A stretch of 38,769 nucleotides of DNA from Terriglobia bacterium (GTDB lineage Bacteria; Acidobacteriota; Terriglobia; UBA7540): the NCBI GenBank assembly GCA_020072905.1, contig JAIQGB010000010.1:1-38769 (forward strand), read 5' to 3'. Within the stretch, counting starts at the first letter, position 1, and the number at the start of each line of letters is the position of its first letter. Below the pieces are notes generated by a model. That model did no database searches. It was not told where the DNA came from and saw nothing but the letters and a program-made list of their open reading frames with translations. The position numbers and the translations under genes were made by a program. This document shows, in pieces, positions 9,107-16,834 of the stretch.

Positions 9107-10063
9107 ATGAGCACAGACGACCTGAACCGCCGGGATTTTCTGAAGACCGCCGCGGCGACGGCGGCCACTGCGGCACTGGGAGAGTTCGGCGGCGAAATCG
9201 CCCGGGCCGCGGAACTGGCTGGGCCGATCCCCCTGCGCACGCTCGGTCGCACGGGGCTGAAGGTGACGATGATCGGCTTGGGGGGCTACCACGCGGGCCT
9301 GCCGGATAAGGAGGAAGATTCCATCTCCGTCATCCATCGCGCGCTCGATCTCGGCATCAACTTCTTCGACAACGCCGATTGTTACCAGGAAGGCCGCGCC
9401 GAGGAACGCATGGGCAAGGCGCTCGAAGGCCGTCGGGACAAAATCTATCTGATGACCAAGGTGGACCAGCGTGACGTGGAGGGCTCGCGCCGGACCCTTG
9501 AAAAGAGCCTGCGCAGCCTGAGGACGGATTACCTCGATATCTGGCAGTTTCACGGCGTGATGAACCTCGGGGAACTCGACCGCATCTTCGCCCCGGGCGG
9601 CGCGCTTGAGACCGCCGAAAAGGCCAAGAAGGAAGGCAAGGTCCGCTTTATCGGTATGACCGGGCACTACGACCCGCAGGTCCACCTCGCGGCCGTGAAG
9701 CGCTATCCCTTCGACACAATTCAGATGCCCATTAACGTCGTGGACTACCACTTCCAGAGCTTCCGCAAAACGGTCGTCGATGAAGCGCTCCGGCGCAATG
9801 TGGGTGTGATTGCCATGAAGACCCTGAGCTTTGGCAACATTCTGACCAAAGGCGTGGCGAAGGTGGCGGAGGCGCTTCCCTGGGTCTGGAGCCAGCCGAT
9901 CAGCGTCCTCGTCTCCGGCTGCGATTCCGTGGAGCGGCTCGACTACAACGTCTACCTTGCCAAGACCTTTAAGCCCATGCCGGAGTCCGAACAGGCGGCG
10001 CTGCTCGAACGCACCAAGCCGTTTGCCGGCGTCGAGGTCGAAAACCACAAGCGTGGCGTCTAG
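9107..10063 (+). CDS. Tat-exported aldo/keto reductase
   Basis: The ORF track opens at 9017, but ATG 9107 has a strong Shine-Dalgarno (AAGGAG, 9095-9100) and gives a Tat signal with RRDFLK followed by an Ala-rich hydrophobic stretch. The mature enzyme is a single-domain NADPH-dependent TIM barrel. The catalytic tetrad is visible: Asp in NFFDNADCY, Tyr in the same motif, Lys in IYLMTKVD and His in DIWQFHGVMN. The Tat signal suggests a periplasmic location with a prefolded, cofactor-bound protein, as seen in secreted oxidoreductases of this phylum. The substrate is unknown. The endonuclease V gene begins 37 nt downstream, so co-transcription is possible. Confidence 0.92.
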   Translation: MSTDDLNRRDFLKTAAATAATAALGEFGGEIARAAELAGPIPLRTLGRTGLKVTMIGLGGYHAGLPDKEEDSISVIHRALDLGINFFDNADCYQEGRAEERMGKALEGRRDKIYLMTKVDQRDVEGSRRTLEKSLRSLRTDYLDIWQFHGVMNLGELDRIFAPGGALETAEKAKKEGKVRFIGMTGHYDPQVHLAAVKRYPFDTIQMPINVVDYHFQSFRKTVVDEALRRNVGVIAMKTLSFGNILTKGVAKVAEALPWVWSQPISVLVSGCDSVERLDYNVYLAKTFKPMPESEQAALLERTKPFAGVEVENHKRGV

Positions 10064-10100
10064 CGATAACCCTGACTTTCGCGCAAGGCCACTCCTGCCT

Positions 10101-10787
10101 GTGAAACCTAAGCTTCGTGTCCGCTGGAGCCTCACACCTCGCCAGGCGATGCGCGAACAGGAACGCCTGCGCGAGCGCGTGGTGCTCGAGGACGATTTCG
10201 ACTCCATCCGCTACGTGGCCGGCGCCGACGTCGCCTTCGATCCCGCCACCGATATCGCCTTCGCGGGGGTTATCGTCTATACGTTCCCTGGACTCCAGGA
10301 GGTCGAGCGGCGCATGGTCCGCCGCAAGCTGCGCTTCCCTTACGTTCCCGGATTGCTTTCCTTCCGCGAAAGCCCGCTGCTGCTCGCCGCCTTCGCTCGC
10401 CTGCGCACGGAGCCGGACCTGATTCTCATTGACGGCCATGGCCGCGCGCACCCTCGGCTGTTTGGCATCGCCTGCCATCTCGGCGTGGTGCTCGACAAGC
10501 CCACGATCGGCTGCGCCAAATCGCTCCTGGTCGGAGAGCATTCCGAGCCCGGCACCCAGCGGGGCGCAACCGCGCCGCTCATCTTCAAGGGGGAGCGCGT
10601 CGGCGAGGTTTTGCGGACGCGAGCGAATGTCAAACCGATTTACGTCACCATCGGGCACCGCGTTTCTCTTCCCTCTGCCGTCAAGATTGTGGAGCGCTGC
10701 CTGGATGGCTTCCGTATCCCCAAGCCGACGCGCGAGGCGGACCACTACGTCCGCGACCTGCGGCGCGCCTGGCAAAGGAGAGCCTGA
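10101..10787 (+). CDS. nfi: Endonuclease V (deoxyinosine 3' endonuclease)
   Basis: This DNA-repair enzyme cleaves the second phosphodiester bond 3' to deoxyinosine. The track start (9957) lies inside the reductase gene. GTG 10101 gives a 228-residue protein whose start RVRWSLTPRQAMREQ matches the family N-terminus. Conserved blocks are YVAGADVAF (catalytic Asp), FPYVPGLLSFRE (catalytic Glu and the wedge region), LILIDGHGRAHPR (catalytic Asp), DKPTIGCAKSLL and the late His in TIGHRVSLPSA. Length is normal and all catalytic positions appear intact. It is followed by pyrR, which has its own promoter. Confidence 0.93.
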   Translation: MKPKLRVRWSLTPRQAMREQERLRERVVLEDDFDSIRYVAGADVAFDPATDIAFAGVIVYTFPGLQEVERRMVRRKLRFPYVPGLLSFRESPLLLAAFARLRTEPDLILIDGHGRAHPRLFGIACHLGVVLDKPTIGCAKSLLVGEHSEPGTQRGATAPLIFKGERVGEVLRTRANVKPIYVTIGHRVSLPSAVKIVERCLDGFRIPKPTREADHYVRDLRRAWQRRA

Positions 10788-10847
10788 GGGCGGCTTGGGC
10801 TCGCGCTCAGCATCCGGCGGTGTGGACCGGCCGCGGCCCGTGCGGAG

Positions 10848-10856
10848 TGCTATAAT
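10848..10856 (+). promoter_or_regulatory. Extended -10 promoter of pyrR (near-leaderless)
   Basis: TGCTATAAT at 10848-10856 is a perfect extended -10 (TGN plus TATAAT). The pyrR ATG is at 10864, only 7 nt after the hexamer, so the predicted transcript would begin at or next to the start codon. There is no Shine-Dalgarno before this ATG. No good -35 is visible, as is usual for extended -10 promoters. Confidence 0.6.
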
Positions 10857-10863
10857 CACGCCC

Positions 10864-11451
10864 ATGAAAGCCCCGGCAACGCGCAAGGTGTCCAAGGCGG
10901 GCGGACCGCTCCGCGAGAAGGCGCAACTGATGTCGTCTTCGGAGATCGACCGCACGCTGGTTCGCCTAGCGCACGAGATTGTGGAGCGCAACAACGGCGC
11001 CGCGGGGCTGGCGCTGGTCGGCGTGCGCCGGCGCGGATTTCCGCTCGCCGAGCGTCTGGCCCGGAAGATCGCCGACATCGAAAAGGTCCACCCGCCCGTG
11101 GGGACGATCGATATCACGTTCTATCGCGACGACCGCTCCACTTCCGTCGGCGAAGCCCGCGTCGAGCACACCTCCGTTCCTTTCAGCATCGAGGACAAGA
11201 CCGTGATCCTGGTGGACGACGTTCTCTACACGGGCCGCTCCACGCGCGCGGCGCTCGACGCGCTGGTGGACCGCGGGCGCCCGCGGCGCGTCGAACTCTG
11301 CGTGCTCATCGACCGCGGCCACCGCGAGCTGCCCATCCAGGCCAATTACGTCGGGCGGGTCGTGCAGACTGCCGAGGCCGAGATTGTGGAAGTCCACCTC
11401 CACGAAGTGGATGGCGAAGATCGCGTGGTGCTCTGCGAGGAATCGCCGTAA
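10864..11451 (+). CDS. pyrR: PyrR: pyrimidine regulator / uracil phosphoribosyltransferase
   Basis: The track ORF starts at 10429 inside nfi. ATG 10864 gives a 195-residue protein with the usual PyrR start (KAQLMSSSEIDRTLVRLAHEI). The PRPP-binding loop is VILVDDVLYTGRS (residues ~115-130). The typical C-terminal RVELCVLIDRGHRELPIQANYVGR is present. The family transfers phosphoribose to uracil to give UMP, and in some bacteria also binds RNA to attenuate pyr operons. No pyr biosynthesis gene lies nearby and the transcript appears leaderless, so cis-attenuation of its own mRNA is unlikely. A salvage role or regulation in trans is more plausible. Confidence 0.93.
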   Translation: MKAPATRKVSKAGGPLREKAQLMSSSEIDRTLVRLAHEIVERNNGAAGLALVGVRRRGFPLAERLARKIADIEKVHPPVGTIDITFYRDDRSTSVGEARVEHTSVPFSIEDKTVILVDDVLYTGRSTRAALDALVDRGRPRRVELCVLIDRGHRELPIQANYVGRVVQTAEAEIVEVHLHEVDGEDRVVLCEESP

Positions 11452-11630
11452 TGCGCCGCCAACGCGCCATGACCGCTGATCGAGATGCCGCGGACGCCGC
11501 CGCACCCTCCCTCCCCAGGCCTGCGGCGCCAAGGGATTGCCCGAACATCTCGGTCAGCAACGCGGTGCATCACAATGAGCAGGGGAAGTCCCAGGAGACA
11601 AGGAGCACCGGAGAGAAGGAGAATCTATGA
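11451..11630 (+). CDS. Possible 59-residue ORF bridging pyrR and the downstream gene
   Basis: This ORF is too short for the track. Its ATG overlaps the pyrR stop (TAATG) and its TGA overlaps the next ATG (ATGA). The peptide MRRQRAMTADRDAADAAAPS… is Ala/Arg-rich and shows no domain or membrane segment. The double overlap is what a translationally coupled small gene would look like, but the composition resembles non-coding GC-rich sequence. It may be chance. Confidence 0.25.
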   Translation: MRRQRAMTADRDAADAAAPSLPRPAAPRDCPNISVSNAVHHNEQGKSQETRSTGEKENL

Positions 11631-12382
11631 CCGACAAATTCTGGAAATTCGTGACCGCCGGCATCGTGTTTCTGCTTGCGATCTTCCCGGCCTATCTTCG
11701 GGCGGGGGCCTCCGATTCCGCCAAGCGCTCGCTGGAGCATTTGCTTCTGGGCAAGGATGTAAAGGCTTTGACTCAGCTCCCCGCGACCAAAGAAGGCTTG
11801 AACATTTACTATGCGCCCCCGGGAGGGAAGGACTGGGATCAGCGCGGGCTGAACTTGCATGACCTGACCAAGTGGCTGAAGGAACGTGGAGTCGGCGTGG
11901 AATCCAACCAAGTCGTCACCATCACCAACATCAAAATCCATGGAGATATGGTTGAAGTCCACCTGGGCGGGGGCGGCATGGGTCGGCGGGGCAGCAAGCA
12001 CGCCCAGTCAACCGCTCCGGGGTTTCAGCGCGCCGGCGGGTCGAGAATCAATTTCCGCTACAAACGCGACGTCACCGACGCCGATCTCCAGCCCAGCGCC
12101 TTTCTCGATTTCATGGGCCGGGTTCTGGACGTCAGCGAGATCCGCGAGGAGGCCGCGAAGAGAGACCTTCCCCCCGACGTTCGCCGCGCTGTCGAGGCCA
12201 AGGATGTCGTCGAGGGCATGACTTATCAGATGGTGCTGCTGAGCTGGGGCGATCCGGAGCAGAAGAAGATCAACGAGAGCGGAGAGGGCAAACTCTCCGA
12301 AACCTGGTTCTACTTGAAGGACGGCCAACGCTGGGTGGTGGACTTCCTCAACGGCAAGGTTTCTCGGACCCAGAAGTTCTGA
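11627..12382 (+). CDS. Secreted protein with BamE/SmpA-like C-terminal domain
   Basis: A 251-residue protein with an N-terminal hydrophobic signal or anchor (FVTAGIVFLLAIFPAYLRAGA). The middle (residues ~45-150) is of unknown type, with a Gly-rich run VHLGGGGMGRRG. The C-terminal ~60 residues (EGMTYQMVLLSWGDPEQ… ETWFYLKDGQRWVVDFLNGKVSR) follow the BamE/SmpA-like pattern: a helix that positions a Gly-x-Pro turn, then a Trp-x-Tyr strand and a final strand with NGKV. This is a pattern match, not proof of a role in outer-membrane assembly. The start has AGAAGGAG upstream. The next small gene begins on the base after its stop. Confidence 0.7.
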   Translation: MTDKFWKFVTAGIVFLLAIFPAYLRAGASDSAKRSLEHLLLGKDVKALTQLPATKEGLNIYYAPPGGKDWDQRGLNLHDLTKWLKERGVGVESNQVVTITNIKIHGDMVEVHLGGGGMGRRGSKHAQSTAPGFQRAGGSRINFRYKRDVTDADLQPSAFLDFMGRVLDVSEIREEAAKRDLPPDVRRAVEAKDVVEGMTYQMVLLSWGDPEQKKINESGEGKLSETWFYLKDGQRWVVDFLNGKVSRTQKF

Positions 12383-12613
12383 ATGCACTTTCCTGTCGCG
12401 CCCGAAGACGTAAAGATTGTTCACGGCCACGCCGGCCGCGGCCTGCAGGTGGTCTGCAACTGCGGGTGCGTAAACCTGAGCTACCCCGAAAGCGTCGTGC
12501 CCGTCTGGCACTGCCGCAATTGCGAACGAATCCTCAGCGAGGATTTCCCGCGGCTGGTCGAGAAAGCGCTCGCCCTGCAGCCGCAGGAGCCGACACCCGC
12601 AGCGGGGCACTGA
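12383..12613 (+). CDS. Small cysteine-rich (zinc-ribbon-like) protein
   Basis: A 76-residue protein whose ATG follows the TGA of the preceding gene directly (TGAATG), so translation is almost certainly coupled. Five cysteines cluster as CNCGC and, about 20 residues later, CRNC, in a spacing suitable for a zinc ribbon. No signal peptide is seen. I do not recognise the family. Coupling to the BamE-like gene suggests the two are made together. Confidence 0.6.
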   Translation: MHFPVAPEDVKIVHGHAGRGLQVVCNCGCVNLSYPESVVPVWHCRNCERILSEDFPRLVEKALALQPQEPTPAAGH

Positions 12614-12762
12614 ACAGCCCGGCAGTTCGCCTTCTTGCTCTGTCCCCCACCGCCCCCCGAGACAATTTCCGTCATCGCGAATCGAGCCTGCGGTTGCACA
12701 TTGCGCTAGAATGAGCGCCGCAGGGTATCGACGTTTCAATCGTCCGCACGCTGGAGACTGTC

Positions 12763-14022
12763 ATGAGATCGAATCCCCGCTCCGTCAGCCGAGCCGCCAT
12801 CGCAGGATTGTGTGTGGCCGCCTGCGCCGCCTCAGCAGGGCTGTTCGCCGCGCCGTCGCAAAGGCCCAAAGTGCGAGCCGTCACCGGCTTTGTGAAGATT
12901 GACCGAGCGCACTACCGGGAGCAGATCGCGGAAACACTCACGGTGTTGCGCCAAGCCAAGGCCGAGTTCGAAAAGGGCGGCTACGAGGTGGAGTCGCTGC
13001 GCATCACGACTCAGCCGTTTCCAGAATACATTCGCGGACTGAGCCGCGCGGAGGCGCTCACCTTTTTTCGCGCCTACGACACGCTGGCGGCGCGGGAATC
13101 CTTTGCCCCGAACATCGGGCCCGCCATGCTGCATGATTCCGACGACCCAGCCTCCGTGGAACTGCTGGGCGAAATCCTCTCCACCACGAAGAACCTGGGC
13201 TCCAGCGTCATCGTCGGGGACGCTGAGGGAATTCATGGGAAGAACGTACGAGCCTCGGCGCGCATGCTGAAATTCGTCGAGGAGCAGAGCCCGCGCAGCC
13301 AGGGCAATTTCAATTTTGCCGTGACGGCCATGCTCGAGCCCTACGCGCCCTTCTATCCGGGTTCCTACCACACGGGTGAGGGAAAGCGTTTCGCGGTCGC
13401 ACTCGAAGGAGCGAATGTGGTCGAGGAAATCTTCGCGGCCCACCGCGGCGATCCACCCGCGGCGACCGCGGCGCTGGCCCAGGTACTCGGTGAGCACACG
13501 CGCGCCATCGAGGCCATCGCGCGCCAGGTCGAGAAAGAGAGCGGCTGGACTTATATGGGCATCGATGCCACCCCCGCACCGTTCCGCGCGGTTTCCATCG
13601 GCAAGGCCATCGAAGTGCTGACGGGCGCGCCGTTTGGATCGAGCGGAACAATGACCGCGGCGGCGGCGATCACCGCGGCTCTGCGCTCGCTGCCTGTCCG
13701 GCGCGTGGGTTACACCGGGCTGATGCTCCCCGTCCTCGAAGACGATTTGCTGGCGCAGCGATGGGACGAGGGGAAGTATTCGATTGATTCGCTTCTGGCT
13801 TATTCGGCGGTGTGTGGCACAGGCCTCGATACGGTTCCGCTGCCCGGGGACGTTTCCGCCGAGCAACTGGAACGCATCATCAGCGACATGGCGACGCTGG
13901 CGGTCAAATGGCACAAGCCACTGAGCGCCCGCCTGCTGCCCGTCTACGGCAAGAAGGCCGGCGATCGGACGGAGTTCAACGATCCTTTCCTCGCCAACGC
14001 CGTCATCCACCCCTTGCCGTAA
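12763..14022 (+). CDS. DUF711/UPF0210-family protein with signal peptide
   Basis: The 419-residue product carries the strongly conserved C-terminal blocks of DUF711 (UPF0210): GSSGTMTAAAAITAAL, VGYTGLMLPVLEDDLLAQR, SAVCGTGLDTVPLPGDVS and KPLSARLLPVYGKKAGDRTEF. The family resembles the pyruvate-formate-lyase/ribonucleotide-reductase-type barrel and its reaction is not established. Unusually, the N-terminus is a signal peptide (RAAIAGLCVAACAASAGLFAAP), whereas many family members are cytoplasmic, so this copy may act outside the cytoplasm. A weak TAGAAT -10-like hexamer lies at 12707-12712. A small Cys-rich gene follows 19 nt downstream. Confidence 0.88.
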   Translation: MRSNPRSVSRAAIAGLCVAACAASAGLFAAPSQRPKVRAVTGFVKIDRAHYREQIAETLTVLRQAKAEFEKGGYEVESLRITTQPFPEYIRGLSRAEALTFFRAYDTLAARESFAPNIGPAMLHDSDDPASVELLGEILSTTKNLGSSVIVGDAEGIHGKNVRASARMLKFVEEQSPRSQGNFNFAVTAMLEPYAPFYPGSYHTGEGKRFAVALEGANVVEEIFAAHRGDPPAATAALAQVLGEHTRAIEAIARQVEKESGWTYMGIDATPAPFRAVSIGKAIEVLTGAPFGSSGTMTAAAAITAALRSLPVRRVGYTGLMLPVLEDDLLAQRWDEGKYSIDSLLAYSAVCGTGLDTVPLPGDVSAEQLERIISDMATLAVKWHKPLSARLLPVYGKKAGDRTEFNDPFLANAVIHPLP

Positions 14023-14041
14023 TCCGGACGCAGGAGAGTCC

Positions 14042-14245
14042 ATGACCTCGGAAGGCCCCCGCGTCGAACGGGTCGGGCTCTGCGCCCGATGCCAGCACGT
14101 CAAGCTCATTCACACCGATCGCGGCTCAATCTTCTATCAATGCTCGCGTGCCGCGACTGATCCGACCTACCCCCGCTATCCCGTGTTGCCGATGCTCGAA
14201 TGCCGGGGTTTTGAGGAGAAGGAGCGCGCGCTCGAAAAGCGTTGA
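14042..14245 (+). CDS. Small four-cysteine protein
   Basis: A 67-residue protein with CARC near the N-terminus and two later cysteines (YQCSR and LECRGF), giving a CX2C…C…C pattern suited to one metal ion. It has a Shine-Dalgarno (AGGAGAG) before ATG 14042 and sits 19 nt after the DUF711 gene, so the two are probably co-transcribed. I do not know its function. Confidence 0.65.
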   Translation: MTSEGPRVERVGLCARCQHVKLIHTDRGSIFYQCSRAATDPTYPRYPVLPMLECRGFEEKERALEKR

Positions 14246-14311
14246 CGTTGCCGCGCCCCAAACGAGGCCGCTTGCCAGCGACCGCCTTCTTCGTTCAAAC
14301 TGTGCTCACGC

Positions 14312-15247
14312 ATGCGCGACAAGATTTACATCGTCAGCTTTCTCCTCGGGGCGGCTCTGCTGCTCTACTTGGGGCGCAGTCTCTTCCAGGGATCGGCCGT
14401 CGCGACCTGGGGCCTGACGTTTGCGGGCACGACTGCGGCGGGCGTGCTGGGGATGGCGCTCTACCGCGTGCAACTCGAATTGCGTGCCAGCCGGCAGGAA
14501 CTGGCGATGAGGCAGGCGGAGCTGAACTTCGCCCTGGAGGTCCAACGCGCGCTTTTCCCCCGCCAACTGCCGACGGACCGCGGCCTGGAGTTTTCGGGAG
14601 TCTGTGTTCCCGCGCGGGGGATCAGCGGCGACTACTACGACGTCGTCCCGCTCTCGAACGGCCGCGTGGCCTTCATGATCGCCGATATCAGCGGCAAGGG
14701 CATCTCGGCGGCGATCCTGATGTCGAACCTCCACGCCGTGCTCAGGACGCTGTTAGCCGCCGGCTGCACGCCCCTTGAAGTCGGCGCACGCCTCAATCAG
14801 CACTTGCACCAGGTCACCGAGGGCTCGCGTTTCGCCACGATTTTCTACGGCGAATGGAATCCGGCCACACGATACCTTTCCTATGTCAACGCGGGACATA
14901 ACCCGCCGTTTCTCATCAGCCCCCATCGCGTCCAAAGGCTCGAGCCCTGTGGCCCTCCGCTGGGCCTCTTCCCCGAATTCGAATTCGGCGTGCGCATGTG
15001 CCGCCTCGAGCGAGGTGATCTCCTCGCCCTCTTCTCCGATGGGGTCACGGAGGCAGGAATCGAACGCGGCAGAGAGTTCGGCGAGGAGCGGCTCGAGAAG
15101 CTCATCACCGCCCAGGCGCAAAAGCCGCTGGCGGAGATTCAGCAGCAGGTGCTGGCGGCGGTGACGAGCTGGGCCGGCCCGGAGGCTGAAGACGACGTGA
15201 CCCTGCTCTTAGTGAGAGCCTCCGAGGAAAACAAGGAGATGCCATGA
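14312..15247 (+). CDS. Membrane-anchored SpoIIE/RsbU-type PP2C serine phosphatase
   Basis: Two N-terminal membrane segments (residues ~5-25 and 30-50) lead into a short coiled coil (LELRASRQELAMRQAELNFA) and then the SpoIIE/PPM phosphatase domain. Metal-binding and catalytic motifs are intact: ISGDYYDV, IADISGKGISAAILMSNLHA, YVNAGHNPPFL, LLALFSDGVTEA and DDVTLLLVR. These enzymes dephosphorylate anti-anti-sigma (STAS) proteins in partner-switching. No anti-sigma or STAS gene is nearby, so the target is elsewhere. There is no recognised sensor domain; the membrane part may serve. It overlaps the next gene by 4 nt (ATGA). Confidence 0.92.
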   Translation: MRDKIYIVSFLLGAALLLYLGRSLFQGSAVATWGLTFAGTTAAGVLGMALYRVQLELRASRQELAMRQAELNFALEVQRALFPRQLPTDRGLEFSGVCVPARGISGDYYDVVPLSNGRVAFMIADISGKGISAAILMSNLHAVLRTLLAAGCTPLEVGARLNQHLHQVTEGSRFATIFYGEWNPATRYLSYVNAGHNPPFLISPHRVQRLEPCGPPLGLFPEFEFGVRMCRLERGDLLALFSDGVTEAGIERGREFGEERLEKLITAQAQKPLAEIQQQVLAAVTSWAGPEAEDDVTLLLVRASEENKEMP

Positions 15248-15732
15248 GGATCGACGGGCACGGATGGCGCGATCATTTGCGGCTGCTCTCGCCTCTCTTT
15301 GGGCTGATTACGGCGGTTTGGGCCCTGCGCCTGATCATGGATCTCGCGGGCACTCCGGCCATGATCGTGCGCATGGTCAGCGTAGGCGTGGCGGGCGCGG
15401 TCTCCGTCCTCGTGGCGGCTGTCCTGATTCACTTTAAGCGCTTCGGAAGCTACCCCAGCGTGCTGGCGGCGGCCTTTTTGTTAATCTGCGGGGAGCAGCT
15501 CCTTATCGTTATGGCCATCGCTTTCGCCGCGCTGACCCGGACGGTCAACGTCTTTTCTTCGGCGGAGTACTCGTTTGGGCTCAGCCCCGCTAGGCACATC
15601 GCAAGTCATTTGATCTTCGGGGTAACCTTCGGCTGGATCTTCGCCGGCGCCATGGGCTGCCTGGTGCTCTGGATGCTGCGCCGCTTGGTGCCGACCGAGG
15701 TGACCCGCCAGCCAGGAAAATCCCTTCCCTAG
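15244..15732 (+). CDS. Small four-segment membrane protein coupled to the phosphatase
   Basis: A 162-residue protein with four hydrophobic segments (residues ~14-33, 38-62, 70-95 and 118-145). Its ATG overlaps the phosphatase stop as ATGA, so the two are made together. It may be a membrane partner of the SpoIIE-type phosphatase. No family is recognised. Confidence 0.75.
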   Translation: MRIDGHGWRDHLRLLSPLFGLITAVWALRLIMDLAGTPAMIVRMVSVGVAGAVSVLVAAVLIHFKRFGSYPSVLAAAFLLICGEQLLIVMAIAFAALTRTVNVFSSAEYSFGLSPARHIASHLIFGVTFGWIFAGAMGCLVLWMLRRLVPTEVTRQPGKSLP

Positions 15733-15775
15733 GGCGATGGGCGCAGGCAGGGGGGGCTGTCCTTCCCGGCTGGTC

Positions 15776-16249
15776 CTACTTGAGGTGGCAACTCGCCAGC
15801 CCGCGCTTCTCGAGATACTGCTGGTGGTATTCCTCGGCGCGCCAGAATTCCGTGGCGGGAAGGATGGCAGTGACAATGGGCCTCTTGAAGGCGCCCGCGC
15901 GCTCCAGCTCCTGCTTGGAAGCTTCGGCGGCCGCCTGCTGCTCCGGCGTGTGGTAGAAGATCACGGAGCGGTATTGCGTCCCAACGTCGGGGCCCTGGCG
16001 ATTCATTTGCGTGGGGTCGTGACACGTCCAGAAGACTTTCAGGACATCTTCATAGGACACCTTCGCGGGGTCGAAGGTGACCTCCACGACTTCCGCGTGC
16101 CCGGTTCTGTCCGTACAGACATCCTTGTAGGTGGGGTTCTTCAGGCTTCCGCCCATGTAACCCACTTGCGTCGCCGTCACGCCCGGAATCTGGCGAAACG
16201 CCACCTCGACTCCCCAGAAACAACCGCCCCCAAAAGTGGCTTTTTCCAT
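15776..16249 (-). CDS. msrA: Peptide methionine-S-sulfoxide reductase MsrA
   Basis: This enzyme reduces methionine-S-sulfoxide in proteins. The catalytic GGCFWG motif sits at residues 6-11 after ATG 16249. That start is preferred over the track GTG at 16258 because GTGAGGG lies just upstream as a ribosome site. Further conserved blocks are [60 protein letters not shown] and [10 protein letters not shown]-terminal Cys (GLASCHLK) is likely the resolving cysteine for thioredoxin recycling. It is a stand-alone MsrA without MsrB. It points left, convergent with the membrane-protein gene. Confidence 0.96.
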   Translation of the reverse strand: MEKATFGGGCFWGVEVAFRQIPGVTATQVGYMGGSLKNPTYKDVCTDRTGHAEVVEVTFDPAKVSYEDVLKVFWTCHDPTQMNRQGPDVGTQYRSVIFYHTPEQQAAAEASKQELERAGAFKRPIVTAILPATEFWRAEEYHQQYLEKRGLASCHLK

Positions 16250-16349
16250 TGCCCTCACCCTAAATTGAACTCAAATTGCTCTGCCCCAAAACCATTGTTG
16301 CGTCTTCCTGCGGGCAATGCAAGCGGTGCGGGGGCGCCGCTGCTCATGC

Positions 16350-16817
16350 CTATGCCGTGGCCGCTTTCTTGAGCAGGGCAATCTGGCCGGCATGATAGAG
16401 GGCGTGCTGGACGGTCCCATGGAGCATGTAATATGCCGTGTATTCCGGGCCGGGGACGGCTTCAATGAGCTGTCGGTCGGTCAGTCGCGTCAAGGCTTTC
16501 TGAAGTTCCGCGTGGGCGCGGTCGAGTGCCGCGCGCGCCTGCTTCCAGGCGGCTTCGCTCGTCTCGCCGACAGGGGGCCAGTCCTGCTCGGGTGGAAGGT
16601 CGCCAATCACCTCGCCGGAGAGCCGGCGCCGCACCACGGACTCCCACACGCCGACGTGCAACACGATTTCCCAGATGCTGTGCGCGGAAGCGATCGGCCG
16701 GCGCGCGGCCGCCTCAGCCGTCACGCCCTTGAGAGTCTCATTGAGCGCCGGGCCGTGCCAGGCTTCACCTTCGTGAGCCCGCCGCAACTGGTCTGCAATT
16801 CGCTCGATTTCTGTCAT
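16350..16817 (-). CDS. DinB-like four-helix-bundle protein
   Basis: A 155-residue protein of the DinB/YfiT-like superfamily. Conserved His positions expected to bind a divalent metal are in SIWEIVLHVGVWE (residue ~52) and TVQHALYHAGQIALLKK (residues ~134-142). Known members are metal-dependent thiol transferases or stress proteins; the partner thiol here is unknown. ATG 16817 has a good GAGGAGGG site. The gene starts 18 nt from the divergent AIR-synthase-like gene and shares a compact promoter region with it. Confidence 0.85.
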   Translation of the reverse strand: MTEIERIADQLRRAHEGEAWHGPALNETLKGVTAEAAARRPIASAHSIWEIVLHVGVWESVVRRRLSGEVIGDLPPEQDWPPVGETSEAAWKQARAALDRAHAELQKALTRLTDRQLIEAVPGPEYTAYYMLHGTVQHALYHAGQIALLKKAATA

Positions 16818-16834
16818 GGGGCCCTCCTCGACGA

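Noticed and set aside
9065-10207. 380-residue minus-strand ORF
   Set aside because: It is antisense to the aldo/keto reductase, which has a Tat signal, a strong ribosome site and catalytic residues.
12832-14109. 425-residue minus-strand ORF
   Set aside because: It is antisense to the DUF711 gene, whose conserved blocks are unmistakable.
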